Positions 53,007 to 61,257 are shown, counted from the first letter of the stretch. The stretch is 61,257 nt of DNA from Phycisphaerales bacterium (GCA_009692045.1 SIAA01000008.1:1-61257); one strand, 5' to 3'. Notes: generated by a model not told the origin, from the sequence alone. Made by a program: numbers and translations.

Positions 53007-54131
53007 ATGCTCGTTCGAAACCTTCTTATCTGTGCTGTCACTTCCATCGCTACGGCAACGGCTGTCGCTGGTCCAGAATGGACTGAGGGCTCCAACGATG
53101 GTGGCTCCACGGCAGCGACCGCTCGCAAGGTCTCGAGTGCGGGGGCGCCGCTCATGCCGGTGACTTCAACCTCAGGCACAACTTCTGCAGCGCTGATTGG
53201 TGGCGACCAAGTTGACATGCTTGAGATCTACATCAGCGACCCGGGAACATTTAGGTTTACTCCTTCCTTCACCACCCAATGGAATGCGTGTCTGTACTTG
53301 TTCCGTAAGAGTGTGTCTGCCTCTGGTGGCGTATGGGCGAGCCCGCTCTTGGCGATTGACAATCAATCAAGTTCGCAGGTTGTACCCTCATTCAACAACA
53401 GTAATGGTGCTATGAGTATTATGATGGCTAATTTTAACGAGCAGTTCACGCCCGGTGCTTACTACATAGCAATCTGCGGGTCTGGTGACGAGTGCCTCTC
53501 GGGGAAGTTGAAACTGTTCGATGCGATACCGGGCAGCATCGGATTGCAGTCCCGACGGTACAACTTGCCGCTCACAAGCTGGTTTGGCGATGGACAAACT
53601 GGTGGTTGGAAGTTCAACCCCACCGGCATGGCGTTTATCTACGCGAATGCGTGTGGCGATGCCGAGCACGTGACTTTGGATTCAGTGCGTCAAATCAACA
53701 CTGTGAACGCCACCTCCGCTGGTGAACCCATGCCCACTGGATGCGGCAACTACATCATAGGGAAAGATGTCTGGTACAAGATTGTTTCGCCCTGCGCTGG
53801 TGCGATCACCATTTCAACCTGCGGGACAGTCACCTTTGATTCCATGATTGCGGTGTATTCGGGTGACTGTGGAGCACTCGTGCCGATCGCGTGCAATGAC
53901 GACGCAGTTGGCTGCTCGGCCCACTCCAGTTCGCTAACCTTTACTCCCGATCCATGCGGGGCGACCGAGTTCCTGGTGCGCATCGGTTCGTGGGGGTCCA
54001 GCGTTGGTGGAACGGGAACGGTCTCATTTACTTGCGTAGCACTCGCGTCTAGCGCTGATCTGAACGGCGACGGCCTTATCAACGGTGAGGACCTCGGGAT
54101 GCTGCTTGGTCAGTGGGGCACGGCGCCGTAA
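53007..54131 (+). CDS. Secreted protein with dockerin-like C-terminus
   Basis: A signal peptide (to about residue 22, ATAVAG) precedes a Ser/Thr-rich extracellular protein. Two beta-rich parts follow, the second (about 215-345) with AEHVTLDSVRQINTVNATSAGEP and DVWYKIVSPCAGAITISTCGTVTFDSMIAVYSG, a pattern common in planctomycete secreted proteins. The last 25 residues, DLNGDGLINGEDLGMLLGQW, form a single dockerin-like EF loop used for surface attachment. The longer frame from 52953 is out of context. The 3' end overlaps the opposite gene by 22 bases. Confidence 0.78.
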   Translation: MLVRNLLICAVTSIATATAVAGPEWTEGSNDGGSTAATARKVSSAGAPLMPVTSTSGTTSAALIGGDQVDMLEIYISDPGTFRFTPSFTTQWNACLYLFRKSVSASGGVWASPLLAIDNQSSSQVVPSFNNSNGAMSIMMANFNEQFTPGAYYIAICGSGDECLSGKLKLFDAIPGSIGLQSRRYNLPLTSWFGDGQTGGWKFNPTGMAFIYANACGDAEHVTLDSVRQINTVNATSAGEPMPTGCGNYIIGKDVWYKIVSPCAGAITISTCGTVTFDSMIAVYSGDCGALVPIACNDDAVGCSAHSSSLTFTPDPCGATEFLVRIGSWGSSVGGTGTVSFTCVALASSADLNGDGLINGEDLGMLLGQWGTAP

Positions 54132-54973
54132 ATCCCTTGCATGGGATCGGCATCCTCGCTGTCATCTGTGCCATCTGATGAGATGTGGCCGCGGGATGCC
54201 AGTACGATCGCTATTGCCACGAGTGCCGCCGCTAGAGTTATCCGAGCGCCGGTAGCCGCCGAACCTCGCAGCCATCCCATCGCAGGCAGTTGTCCCAGCC
54301 AGAGCGAGTGGGGCGCGAGCAGCAGCAGCAGCCAGCTGGCACGCGGCACATTCTCCTGGTCGTAGGCATCGCCGCAGAGGGCGATGCCCAGTAGAAGGGC
54401 AGCGAGAGCCGCACCTGTTCCACGAAGCGACCGCGCGCCGAGTGAGCCGATTGCGGCTGCGATGGCCGAGGCAACGCAGGGCAGAACCAGGGTGGCAAAG
54501 CCACTGAAGAAGAAGACGGTGCCGAGACCGAGCAATGCAAGCGAAACGCTTGCTGGCAGTGAGATGCAGGCGCACCGGCGGAATAGCGACTCGAGCGAGG
54601 CGCAAAGTATTGCCGCTGCCAGCACCGCAAGGGCGCGGTCTACGGGGCTCCAGACAGGCATAGTGAATAGGAGACCGAATGCCAAGCCGAATGCGGTGGA
54701 AAGGCAGGGGATCGAGCCAAATCGGCGCGAGGCCGCGCCTAACACCGAGATGATTGCGATCGCGATGGCCAGGGTGGGCAGGGCCTTCCACTTCTCGCTC
54801 GGCGGGATTGATGGCATTCCCGTCTCCGCTACGAACGAGACGGCAAACACCACCGCCGCCAGCGCACCGATCGCGTTCAACCTCCAGCGGCGCAAGATGA
54901 GAGTCACGGCGACACCGACAGCGACCGGTAGTCCCAACACCAGCCCTAGGTAGGCGGCAAGTTCACCCGTCAA
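54110..54973 (-). CDS. Multi-pass membrane protein of unknown function
   Basis: The 287-residue protein contains about eight to nine hydrophobic segments and a short charged tail (ISSDGTDDSEDAD). No family is recognised. The TTG at 54973 overlaps the stop of the upstream YceI-like gene by four bases (TTGA), so translation is probably coupled. The gene ends inside the tail of the dockerin-like gene on the other strand. Confidence 0.6.
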   Translation of the reverse strand: MTGELAAYLGLVLGLPVAVGVAVTLILRRWRLNAIGALAAVVFAVSFVAETGMPSIPPSEKWKALPTLAIAIAIISVLGAASRRFGSIPCLSTAFGLAFGLLFTMPVWSPVDRALAVLAAAILCASLESLFRRCACISLPASVSLALLGLGTVFFFSGFATLVLPCVASAIAAAIGSLGARSLRGTGAALAALLLGIALCGDAYDQENVPRASWLLLLLAPHSLWLGQLPAMGWLRGSAATGARITLAAALVAIAIVLASRGHISSDGTDDSEDADPMQGIYGAVPH

Positions 54974-55650
54974 GGAGCGACCTTCGCTTCATCTCCCTCA
55001 AGCGAAATGATGAGGCGCACTGAATCTCCCAGCATCCGAGGGGGCTTCTCGATTCCCCAGTTCATCCCGAAGGCCGATCGTTGAATCTCGGCAGTCGCCT
55101 CAAATCCGGCCTTACGACCGGTTGGGCCCAAGCCAATCCCTGTGACTTCAACCTCTACCTCGATTATCTGTGTCACCCCATGAATGGTCATTTCGCCGGT
55201 CACTCGCCACCTGCTCGTTCCCGCGCGGGTTCCGCCCGTACTTCTAAAGCGAAGTTCGGGGAACTCCAACGCGTTGAAGAAGTTGGGGCCTTGCAGATTC
55301 TTGTCCAGCTTGTCGCTCCCAGTATCGATGTTGGCGAGACTGGCTGTCACATCAAACTGGGGTGCGGCGGAGTCATCATCGGCGTATGCCACCGTGCCGG
55401 AGAGGGCGTTGATCCTCCCCCAGAACTGACCGGCTTGTAGGTGCTGAATGCGAAACAGAGCGGCCGAGTGCACGGGATCAAGTCCGAATGACGGTAGGGC
55501 AGGCTCACTTGCTGGGGCGCGCGCTGCCGATGATGCCCGCGCTTCGGTTGCCGCCGCGGTCGCAAGTTTAGCCTCGTTCGATCCATCGCTGAGCGCCAGA
55601 ACAACCCGCATGAGAGCCGCGGCTGCAAGCATGATGAGGTATGGATTCAT
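54970..55650 (-). CDS. YceI-family protein with N-terminal anchor
   Basis: A signal or anchor segment (YLIMLAAAALMRVVLAL) is followed by an Ala-rich linker and a YceI lipocalin-like domain (about 55-225): FGLDPVHSAALFRIQHL, FWGRINALSGTVAY, DKLDKNLQGPNFFNALEFPELRFRS, EMTIHGVTQIIEVEV and RSAFGMNWG. YceI proteins bind isoprenoid-like lipids. ATG 55650 follows GGAGAA; the longer frame to 55761 runs over the divergent start. Confidence 0.85.
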   Translation of the reverse strand: MNPYLIMLAAAALMRVVLALSDGSNEAKLATAAATEARASSAARAPASEPALPSFGLDPVHSAALFRIQHLQAGQFWGRINALSGTVAYADDDSAAPQFDVTASLANIDTGSDKLDKNLQGPNFFNALEFPELRFRSTGGTRAGTSRWRVTGEMTIHGVTQIIEVEVEVTGIGLGPTGRKAGFEATAEIQRSAFGMNWGIEKPPRMLGDSVRLIISLEGDEAKVAP

Positions 55651-55759
55651 TGGTTCTCCAGATGGCAATGATAGAGGTGGTGGTGCTAAGCAGCTGCCCC
55701 AGGAGGTGGGGTGGTTGGGCATCTTCCGAGTTGCGCTGCTAGGCAGATAGGATGCCTGC

Positions 55760-56722
55760 ATGAAATGCTGCGCCGAACCATCGGCAATCTCCTCACTGCG
55801 GACGGTGCGGCCTACGCCGACAGTTCAGGTCGAGTGCGATGGTCACCCTCCGGTCTGGTGCAAACTGGAGTTCGTCCACGAGTCAGGCTCCACCAAAGAT
55901 CGCATCGCGCGGCACATTCTGCTCGATGCCTGGGACCGAGGCTTGCTTTGTGCAGGAGGAACAGTAGCGGAGGCGAGCAGCGGCTCAACTTCTATAGCCA
56001 TGGCTGGAGTGTGCGCGCGTCTCGGAGTCCGCTTCATTGCCGTGATGCCCGAGGGTGTCAGCAAGGAGCGACTTCTTATGATCCGAGGGTTTGGCGCCAC
56101 TGTGCTTCTCACGCCTTGCGACGAGGGTATCAAGGGGGCACTTCGAGCTACGGAACTTCTGGGAAGCACGGAGGGCGCGTTTCTACCGCGCCAGTTTCAG
56201 AATGAACTGAATGTGCAGGCGCATCGTCTGGGTACAGCCAGGGAACTCGCGGAACAGGTTCCCGGCGGGCGCATCGATGCGTTTTCGTCGGGGGTCGGTA
56301 CAGGCGGAACATTGGTCGGGCTTTACTACGGCCTGCGCGATGCCGGCATCGCCGCCCAGCCATTTGCCGCGCGGCCTGTCGAGGGTCTTACGGGGGCACT
56401 GTGCAGTTGTTTCCGCTCGGCCGAGTGCTCCTGTTTCAGCGCCCGCATCCCCGGCGTGCTCGACAATATGAGCCAGCTATATAAGCCGGCCGAACTGGAG
56501 GGCCTGGTTGAGATTGATGTCTCCGATGATGAGGCAATCGCTGCGACGCGTGCCATCATCCGCACGGGCTATCCGGTGGGCCCGAGCAGCGGGCTCAACA
56601 TCGTGGCGGCATGGCGCGCGGCCGAGCTGTTGGGGGATGGCGCAAGTGTCGCTACGGTGCTATGCGACCGCGCCGAGCGCTACTTTTCCACGGAGCTGTT
56701 CGCGCCTTTCGCGGAGGGTTGA
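55760..56722 (+). CDS. Cysteine synthase-like PLP enzyme with a four-Cys insertion
   Basis: Fold type II PLP enzyme of the cysteine synthase/cystathionine beta-synthase group. The PLP Lys46 sits in GSTKDRIARH, the substrate loop reads EASSGSTSIA (usually SGNTG), and GVGTGGTLVG holds the phosphate. At residues 215-225 a stretch CSCFRSAECSC gives four Cys, which standard CysK lacks. 320 residues is normal. No partner such as cysE is next to it, so the amino acid made is uncertain. Confidence 0.75.
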   Translation: MKCCAEPSAISSLRTVRPTPTVQVECDGHPPVWCKLEFVHESGSTKDRIARHILLDAWDRGLLCAGGTVAEASSGSTSIAMAGVCARLGVRFIAVMPEGVSKERLLMIRGFGATVLLTPCDEGIKGALRATELLGSTEGAFLPRQFQNELNVQAHRLGTARELAEQVPGGRIDAFSSGVGTGGTLVGLYYGLRDAGIAAQPFAARPVEGLTGALCSCFRSAECSCFSARIPGVLDNMSQLYKPAELEGLVEIDVSDDEAIAATRAIIRTGYPVGPSSGLNIVAAWRAAELLGDGASVATVLCDRAERYFSTELFAPFAEG

Positions 56723-56776
56723 GGAATCAATGGAGACGGCGCCTCACTATCGAACACAGGGTGATCGGCACTCGAG

Positions 56777-57358
56777 ATGACTGCGCAGCGTCAGCCAATA
56801 ATCGTCGTATCGGGTCTGCCGCGCTCGGGTACGAGCATGGCAATGCAGATGTTGCAGGCGGGGGGCATCCCGATCCTCAGCGATGGGGTGCGCGGTGCTG
56901 ATGCCGACAACCCCCGTGGGTATCTCGAACTCGAGCGCGTGAAGCAGATCAAGTCCGACAAGGCTTGGCTCGATGACGCCGAGGGCAAGGCAGTAAAGAT
57001 CATTCACATGCTGCTAATGGATCTGCCCTGTGACCGTGAGTACCGAGTGATCTTCATGCGCCGCGACATCGATCAGGTGATCCGTTCTCAGGCGGTGATG
57101 CTCGACCGCGGCGGTAAGCAGGGAGGCACACTCCGGTCTGATCGATTGCAAGCAATCTTTCAAGCGCAACTGTCGCAGGTAGATGCGTGGTTGGCAGGGC
57201 ATACCCGCTTCCGCGTACTCAACCTCGAGCATGCGCTGGCTTTGAAGAGTCCCCGCCAGTGCGCCCGAGAAGTGGCGGCCTTCCTGCAACTGCCTCTCGA
57301 TGAAGAGGCGATGGCGGCAGCGGTTGACCCAGCACTTCACCGCCATCGCTCGGCCTAG
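56777..57358 (+). CDS. Small sulfotransferase-family protein
   Basis: The 193-residue protein has the PAPS 5'-phosphosulfate loop VVSGLPRSGTSMAMQML near the N-terminus and a 3'-phosphate region YRVIFMRRDIDQVIRSQ. It ends with a helical segment (PRQCAREVAAFLQLPLDEEAM) as in short bacterial sulfotransferases. The substrate is unknown. It follows the PLP-enzyme gene by 54 bases; a sulfur-metabolism link is possible but not shown. Confidence 0.78.
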   Translation: MTAQRQPIIVVSGLPRSGTSMAMQMLQAGGIPILSDGVRGADADNPRGYLELERVKQIKSDKAWLDDAEGKAVKIIHMLLMDLPCDREYRVIFMRRDIDQVIRSQAVMLDRGGKQGGTLRSDRLQAIFQAQLSQVDAWLAGHTRFRVLNLEHALALKSPRQCAREVAAFLQLPLDEEAMAAAVDPALHRHRSA

Positions 57359-57401
57359 GCAGCTCGGGATTGTTCGAGTCAAAGTGGGGCGATAAAAAGA
57401 C

Positions 57402-57431
57402 ATCGGGACGATCTTGCGATCGTCCCGATGG
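57402..57431 (-). terminator. Rho-independent terminator of the PEP-CTERM gene
   Basis: A perfect 13-bp stem with a TTGC loop (57402-57414, 57419-57431). On the minus strand it is followed by CTTTTTATCG, a short U run. This suits termination of the minus-strand gene ending at 57494. The hairpin could also stop the sulfotransferase transcript, but no T run follows on the plus strand. Confidence 0.8.
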
Positions 57432-57493
57432 TGAGTGAACTTGCCTTCGCTCGATTGGTGTTGAGTACACCCGAGCCGATTCAGAGAGCGCTA

Positions 57494-58099
57494 TCAGGAG
57501 CGACGACGGCTGCCAACGAGGCCAGCAAGCCCGAGAAGGGCAAGCGCGCCAGGAGCAGGGACGCCAGCGCCGATGGCGGCGCCTGAGTCCTCAAAAGCCA
57601 TGTCGACAATGGTGCGCGCCGCAGTGTTGGCACCAAGAGTCATGCGTGCCCAACCGTAGTTGACAGTAGCGCCGTTAAGGAACTTGAATCCGAAGATACC
57701 GGTGCTGTTGAGAGCCCACTGTCCGACAAGCGTTCCGAGCGTAGCGTTCGAACTGCCGTAGAAGAACGAGGCCGATCCGATGGCGGTGCCTCCAGCGAGG
57801 TTCGTGCGGCTCGTCGATGTCCCAGCGCCAGGATTGCGCATGTAACCGGTACCGGTTGCGGCATAGAGAGAAATCCCCGTGGTGCTCGTGCCGTAGGGAT
57901 TGATGTCCCAGCCGGGAACATCCGCCGCGGCGGAACTGTACGCGCCTGTAACCACATTGATGTAGCTACCGTCGACGTTGAAGGGGACTAGAAGATTCAT
58001 CACGCGGTATTGAATGGCAGCGCTAGCGCTACCAGCAACAACCACGGCTGCGGAGGCAGCAACGGCGAAGTGCCGATTGAGTCGATTGCTCACGTTCAT
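57494..58099 (-). CDS. PEP-CTERM-like secreted protein
   Basis: A signal peptide (to about residue 28, GSASAA) is followed by a beta-rich domain rich in Gly, Ser and Thr (about 29-175). The C-terminal tail GVPAPGALALLGLAGLVGS then RRRS is the PEP-CTERM-like sorting signal: a Pro-Ala-Pro motif, a hydrophobic helix and a basic end. Such proteins are cut and attached at the surface by an exosortase, which is not in this window. A ribosome site (GGAG) precedes the ATG. Confidence 0.82.
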   Translation of the reverse strand: MNVSNRLNRHFAVAASAAVVVAGSASAAIQYRVMNLLVPFNVDGSYINVVTGAYSSAAADVPGWDINPYGTSTTGISLYAATGTGYMRNPGAGTSTSRTNLAGGTAIGSASFFYGSSNATLGTLVGQWALNSTGIFGFKFLNGATVNYGWARMTLGANTAARTIVDMAFEDSGAAIGAGVPAPGALALLGLAGLVGSRRRS

Positions 58100-58205
58100 T
58101 TCAATTCTCCAAAATAAGTACTAGACCGAGTGAAGGCGATCGATTGGCACCAAGGATCTAAAGGGTGGAGCCGCACGAGATTCGAGTACACACCCGAACA
58201 TCTTG

Positions 58206-58233
58206 AAGATAACTCAACAATGAACTATTCCAA
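58206..58233 (-). promoter_or_regulatory. Candidate promoter of the PEP-CTERM gene
   Basis: On the minus strand TTGGAA (58228-58233), a 16-base spacer and TATCTT (58206-58211) form a moderate sigma-70-like promoter about 105 bases before the ATG. The region around it is AT-rich, unlike the coding DNA. It is a sequence match only. Confidence 0.35.
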
Positions 58234-58291
58234 ATGTTTATCAGCCAAAAAGTGGAAGTGTTTCACCCACATTTCGAGGTCAAATACTCAG

Positions 58292-60034
58292 CTAGGTTAT
58301 TGGGTCGTCAAACGCCCCTTTGGTGTGCTTTAAAGCCATTTGAATGGCAGCTGCAACACTAGGAGCAAAGACAGCCCCTTCTTCCTCCCACGGGAACCTT
58401 GCCCCCCCCAGTGCCTTGCGAACGGCGGGGGTGGCGGCTGCCAGTACGACTGGTACTCCAGCCCGCCAGAGGCGATCAACTGCGCTCTCTAGATTCACCA
58501 ACCCGGTTGCATCAATCATGGGAACTTGGGAGAGGTCGATGATGGCACACCTCGCCGCGCCATCTGTCCGGAGGAGTTGCATGGCGCGCTGTGCTGCACC
58601 GAAGAACAGTGGCCCACGGACGCGGTAGAGGAGCACACCCTCCGGCGCGGCCACTCCTGTCTCTCCATCTGCCGCGACGAGGTCCACACCGGACAACTCG
58701 GCCATCCGACGCATGAAGATAAAAGCCGCCAGAACCACTCCCACGAAGACGGCGATGACCATATCGAATCCCACCGTCAATGCCGCAGAGGCAACCAGTA
58801 CGACCGCATCTCCACGCGGGCCGGTGCGTACTACGAAGGCGCAGTATCGGAAGTCCGCCATGTTCTTGGCTATCACGAGCAGAAGCGCAGCCATAGATGC
58901 CATGGGCAACCAACCCAGCGCGGGCGCAAGAAACACAATGGCGATGAGAACAAAGACGGCGTGAGTCATGGCCGCTATTGGGCTCGACGCGCCCGCTCGA
59001 ATGTTGGCAGCAGTGCGGGCCAGCGCCCCGGTCGCGGCAAAGCCCCCAAACCAGGGTGCAATCATGTTGGCGATGCCTTGGCCGACAAGTTCGCCATCGG
59101 GATTGTGGCGCCCGCCCGTCACGCCATCAGCGATCACCGCGCTCAAGAGGCTCTCGATTGCACCGAGCAGGGCGATGGCGATCGCAAGTGTGACAAGAGT
59201 TTTCAGATGCTCGAAGTCGAGGCGAGGCATTTCAGCCCCAGTTCCCCAAAGCCAGTGAAATCCGGGAAGTTCGCGGGGGATTCCCCCCTCAAGTTGTCCA
59301 TCGATGAGCGTACCGAACCGGCTGTCGATGGTGGCGCAGGTCCAATCAGCTCCCATCGAGCTCATCCATGCCGCAAGCAAAGTCACCGCCGGAAGCACCA
59401 CCAGAGCCGCGGGGATTCGTCGTCCCACGGCGGATCTTCCCCAGGCTATGAGTGCGCCCAGAGTCACGACACCGATGAGGGTGTCCCCGCGCTGCCAGGT
59501 TCGCCATGATGACGCGAGCGCACTGACCCGCTCCCAGTTTGATTCGGGTGCCTGGTCAATCGTCAGACCGAAGAAGTCTTTCAGCTGGATCAGCGCGATG
59601 GTCACGGCGATGCCGATTGTGAATCCCGCAGTCACTGGGTAGGGGATGAATTCGACCAACTTCCCCATGCGGGCCAGCCCAATTGCCAGCAGGATTAGTC
59701 CGGCAAGGAACGAGGCTAGCAAGAGCGTTTCTGGTCCGTGCTCGCTCACGATTGGCGCCAGGATCACGACAAACGCTGCGGTAGGCCCTGTCACTTGAAC
59801 CCTTGAGCCGCCGCACAGCGCCGCAATGAATCCAGCGATCATGGCCGTATACAACCCAGTTTGTGGCGGCATCCCCGTGGCAATCGCCAGCGCCATGGAA
59901 AGGGGCAGGGCGATTATGCCAACCACGAGTCCGGAGAGCATGTCGCGCGCGATGTTTCGCCGGGTAAGACCTTCGTGAATTGCCTCGCGAAGCGCGCTGG
60001 CAAACAGTGGCTTACGGAGTCCTTTTACCGCCAT
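58292..60034 (-). CDS. SulP/SLC26-family anion transporter with STAS domain
   Basis: The 580-residue protein has about 12-14 membrane segments and then a STAS domain (about 455-575). The SulP signature is visible near the N-terminus (RDMLSGLVVGIIALPLSMALAIATG, QTGLYTAMIAGFIAALCGGSRVQVTGPTAAFV). The STAS part contains GVLLYRVRGPLFFGAAQ and CAIIDLSQVPMIDATGL. Members carry sulfate, bicarbonate or dicarboxylates; the substrate cannot be told here. It follows the DNRLRE-type gene by 31 bases. Confidence 0.9.
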   Translation of the reverse strand: MAVKGLRKPLFASALREAIHEGLTRRNIARDMLSGLVVGIIALPLSMALAIATGMPPQTGLYTAMIAGFIAALCGGSRVQVTGPTAAFVVILAPIVSEHGPETLLLASFLAGLILLAIGLARMGKLVEFIPYPVTAGFTIGIAVTIALIQLKDFFGLTIDQAPESNWERVSALASSWRTWQRGDTLIGVVTLGALIAWGRSAVGRRIPAALVVLPAVTLLAAWMSSMGADWTCATIDSRFGTLIDGQLEGGIPRELPGFHWLWGTGAEMPRLDFEHLKTLVTLAIAIALLGAIESLLSAVIADGVTGGRHNPDGELVGQGIANMIAPWFGGFAATGALARTAANIRAGASSPIAAMTHAVFVLIAIVFLAPALGWLPMASMAALLLVIAKNMADFRYCAFVVRTGPRGDAVVLVASAALTVGFDMVIAVFVGVVLAAFIFMRRMAELSGVDLVAADGETGVAAPEGVLLYRVRGPLFFGAAQRAMQLLRTDGAARCAIIDLSQVPMIDATGLVNLESAVDRLWRAGVPVVLAAATPAVRKALGGARFPWEEEGAVFAPSVAAAIQMALKHTKGAFDDPIT

Positions 60035-60065
60035 AGGTGGGGGATTCTATCGAGCCTTGATCACA

Positions 60066-60830
60066 TCAGCGCAGTCTGCGGCGCGGCCGAAGTAGCAGTG
60101 CCGCGATGAGTGGGAGAGCCCCGGGCGCGGGGACTGGAGTGAACTCGATAGTGAGCGCGGGCGACCAGAGTTGATTTGAGCCTTCGCTCGAGTCAAACCT
60201 ATGGGCAGATCCCACTGAAGTCTCGACTCCCAGCAGGGCCCAGCCGAAGTTGTGCGAGGGAGTAGCAAGCCAACTCTCAACATCATTGGCCAACTGTGAA
60301 GATGACCATGTGTAGAAACCCATGTCACCGACCAGTGCTGTGGCGCTGGCACTGTTGGCGAAATCCCCGCCCGGCATCGTCCACAGAGAGCTGGTGTAGT
60401 TCGAGTGAATCCAAGTCGCATCACCGGCAGTTGCGGGCGCGCCACCGCCTTCGTTTCCTGAAGCGTCGCTGAGGCCCTCACCCCAGGCGGCTGTGCTTCG
60501 AAACAGAGACATTTCATGGGTCAGTGCGCTTGTGGATGAAGCATGCAAAGTTAGAGAAACCGACTCGATCAGAGCGCCTTGCAAAAGAGCATCGGACACA
60601 TCAAAGCGGAGCAGGGCTCGGCGGCGCAGGGGCTGATTGGTGAGCCCAGCAAACAGGTACTGCCCCGCACCGTTCCCCAGAGCTCCGGTAGTGCTTTCGT
60701 ACAGGGTCGTGTCCGCGGCTGCCATGATGGTTACGGAGTCAGCATGGACAGCGGGCGTGCTGAGAACTGACGCCGCGCCCAGCAAGCAGATCCCGAGGCC
60801 GGAGCCGGCAATACGCCAATCAGCGGGCAT
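60066..60830 (-). CDS. Secreted DNRLRE-type protein with PEP-CTERM-like tail
   Basis: A signal peptide (to about residue 31) is followed by a DNRLRE-like beta domain: ADTTLYESTTGALGNGAGQYLFAGL, RALLRFDVSD, SVSLTLHAS, then WLATPSHNFGWALLG. The tail VPAPGALPLIAALLLRPRRRLR is a shortened PEP-CTERM-like signal. It is the second surface-sorted protein in this part. The SulP gene follows on the same strand. Confidence 0.8.
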   Translation of the reverse strand: MPADWRIAGSGLGICLLGAASVLSTPAVHADSVTIMAAADTTLYESTTGALGNGAGQYLFAGLTNQPLRRRALLRFDVSDALLQGALIESVSLTLHASSTSALTHEMSLFRSTAAWGEGLSDASGNEGGGAPATAGDATWIHSNYTSSLWTMPGGDFANSASATALVGDMGFYTWSSSQLANDVESWLATPSHNFGWALLGVETSVGSAHRFDSSEGSNQLWSPALTIEFTPVPAPGALPLIAALLLRPRRRLR

Positions 60831-61213
60831 CCGATGATTGTGCGCGGTGATTGGCGAAACGCCAGTGCTTGCCTGCCGAAATGGGGTTTTTGTTGGTTAT
60901 CTCACTGGTAGATTTGCGGCATGGACACCAAGTTCCTTCGTTGAGCATTGCCAAACTTGCAACTGCGATTCTTTTAGTTTGCTTGCAGTTCGCCAAGGCC
61001 ACCTCATCCGCGGAGTCCATGCGTGAAGGCGCCGCGGTATTTCAGCAAGATGGGGCTGCGGCGAATCAGCAAGATGGCACCGCCATCTCCCCTCCAGCGC
61101 CGTGGTCGAGCGATGACGCTGGTCTGAAGGTGCTAGGGGAGTCACTCATGAATGACTGGTTCAAGCTGGTAGTTGGGCGAGATGAGATCGGTGCGTGGCG
61201 TGGTGGCCACCAA
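60831..61213. other. End region, mostly without a clear gene
   Basis: Contains the upstream DNA of the DNRLRE-type gene. A plus-strand frame from TTG 60941 is open to the window edge and begins with a signal-peptide-like stretch (IAKLATAILLVCLQFAKA). However, it runs antisense through the tRNA gene, which argues against it. No other gene is convincing. Confidence 0.35.
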
Positions 61214-61257
61214 AGCGGGCAAAGGGACTCGAACCCTCGACATTCAGCTTGGGAAGC
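61214..61257 (-). tRNA. tRNA-Gly (anticodon CCC), 3' part only
   Basis: On the minus strand the last 44 bases give the 3' half of a tRNA: anticodon loop TTCCCAA (anticodon CCC), the 3' side of the anticodon stem, a variable region, the T arm GAGGG-TTCGAGT-CCCTT, acceptor strand TGCCCGC and discriminator T. A U73 discriminator and an acceptor of the GCGGGCA kind are typical of bacterial tRNA-Gly. No CCA is encoded. The 5' half is beyond the window. Confidence 0.85.

Noticed and set aside
58130-58333. Plus-strand open frame of 67 codons
   Set aside because: It covers the AT-rich upstream region and the SulP 3' end; no similarity to any family and no ribosome site.
58526-59509. Plus-strand open frame of 327 codons
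   Set aside because: Antisense to the SulP gene; His/Gly/Arg-rich shadow product.
60941-61257. Open plus-strand frame with a signal-peptide-like start, reaching the window edge
   Set aside because: It passes antisense through the tRNA-Gly gene, where long spurious frames are common; the start would be TTG. Not excluded but not supported.

Overview
The window looks like chromosomal DNA of a planctomycete, most likely class Phycisphaerae. This is inferred from protein features, not from a database search. Two secreted proteins end in a PEP-CTERM-like tail of the 'VPAPGAL-hydrophobic-RRR' type, and one ends in a dockerin-like 'DLNGDG' tail. There is a membrane protein with the 'YDLR...CPECG' zinc ribbon, a long MoxR/DUF58/von Willebrand operon, and a PheT without its tRNA-binding domain. 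Genes are tightly packed, often with ATGA, GTGA or TTGA overlaps, and many starts are GTG or TTG. I see no phage, transposon or CRISPR array.

Layout. 0.4-4 kb: pyruvate dehydrogenase operon (E1 alpha, E1 beta, E2; no E3), with a readable promoter carrying a palindrome over its -10 box. 4-11.9 kb (minus strand): AhpD-like protein, rhodanese, two membrane-anchored proteins, RlmN-type methyltransferase, GAF-PP2C phosphatase and a large FG-GAP repeat secreted protein. 11.9-14.8 kb: a trypsin-like protease without PDZ and a secreted protein of unknown function. 14.8-18.3 kb (minus): hydrolase, cyclodeaminase-like protein, PheT. 18.4-23.1 kb: two lipoproteins, an ECF sigma factor overlapping an HscA-like Hsp70, then IspD. 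23.1-26.8 kb (minus): iron uptake operon (secreted coiled-coil protein, Bfd-like ferredoxin, FeoA, FeoB, small Cys-containing membrane protein).

26.9-39.2 kb is one seven-gene operon: a membrane coiled-coil protein, an iron-type ABC solute-binding lipoprotein, an ABC permease fused in frame to an NHL propeller, and four proteins of the MoxR/BatA type. No ABC ATPase is present. 39.2-45.9 kb holds a TPR-YggX fusion, PyrD, a stump of a zinc peptidase, a C4 zinc-ribbon protein, CdsA, a YkgJ-type Cys-cluster protein, the agmatine deiminase / N-carbamoylputrescine amidase pair, and a DUF1579 protein. 45.9-46.9 kb is a decayed ECF sigma locus. 46.9-49.8 kb encodes a 969-residue Ala-rich coiled-coil protein. 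49.9-57.4 kb: CopA-type ATPase, TrpF-like protein lacking the usual Cys, dockerin-tailed secreted protein, membrane protein, YceI, a Cys-rich cysteine-synthase relative and a sulfotransferase. 57.4-60.8 kb (minus): PEP-CTERM protein, SulP transporter, DNRLRE-type secreted protein. The window ends inside a tRNA-Gly(CCC) gene.

The main candidates for something new are the permease-NHL fusion inside the MoxR/BatA operon, the giant coiled-coil protein next to a dying sigma-factor locus, the TrpF-like protein, and the four-Cys insertion in the cysteine-synthase relative. Two short tandem duplications sit exactly on gene boundaries, at the aguB start and at the coiled-coil gene stop. Iron handling recurs (FeoAB/Bfd, iron-type binding protein, YggX fusion, HscA-like chaperone), but a functional link among these is only inference.
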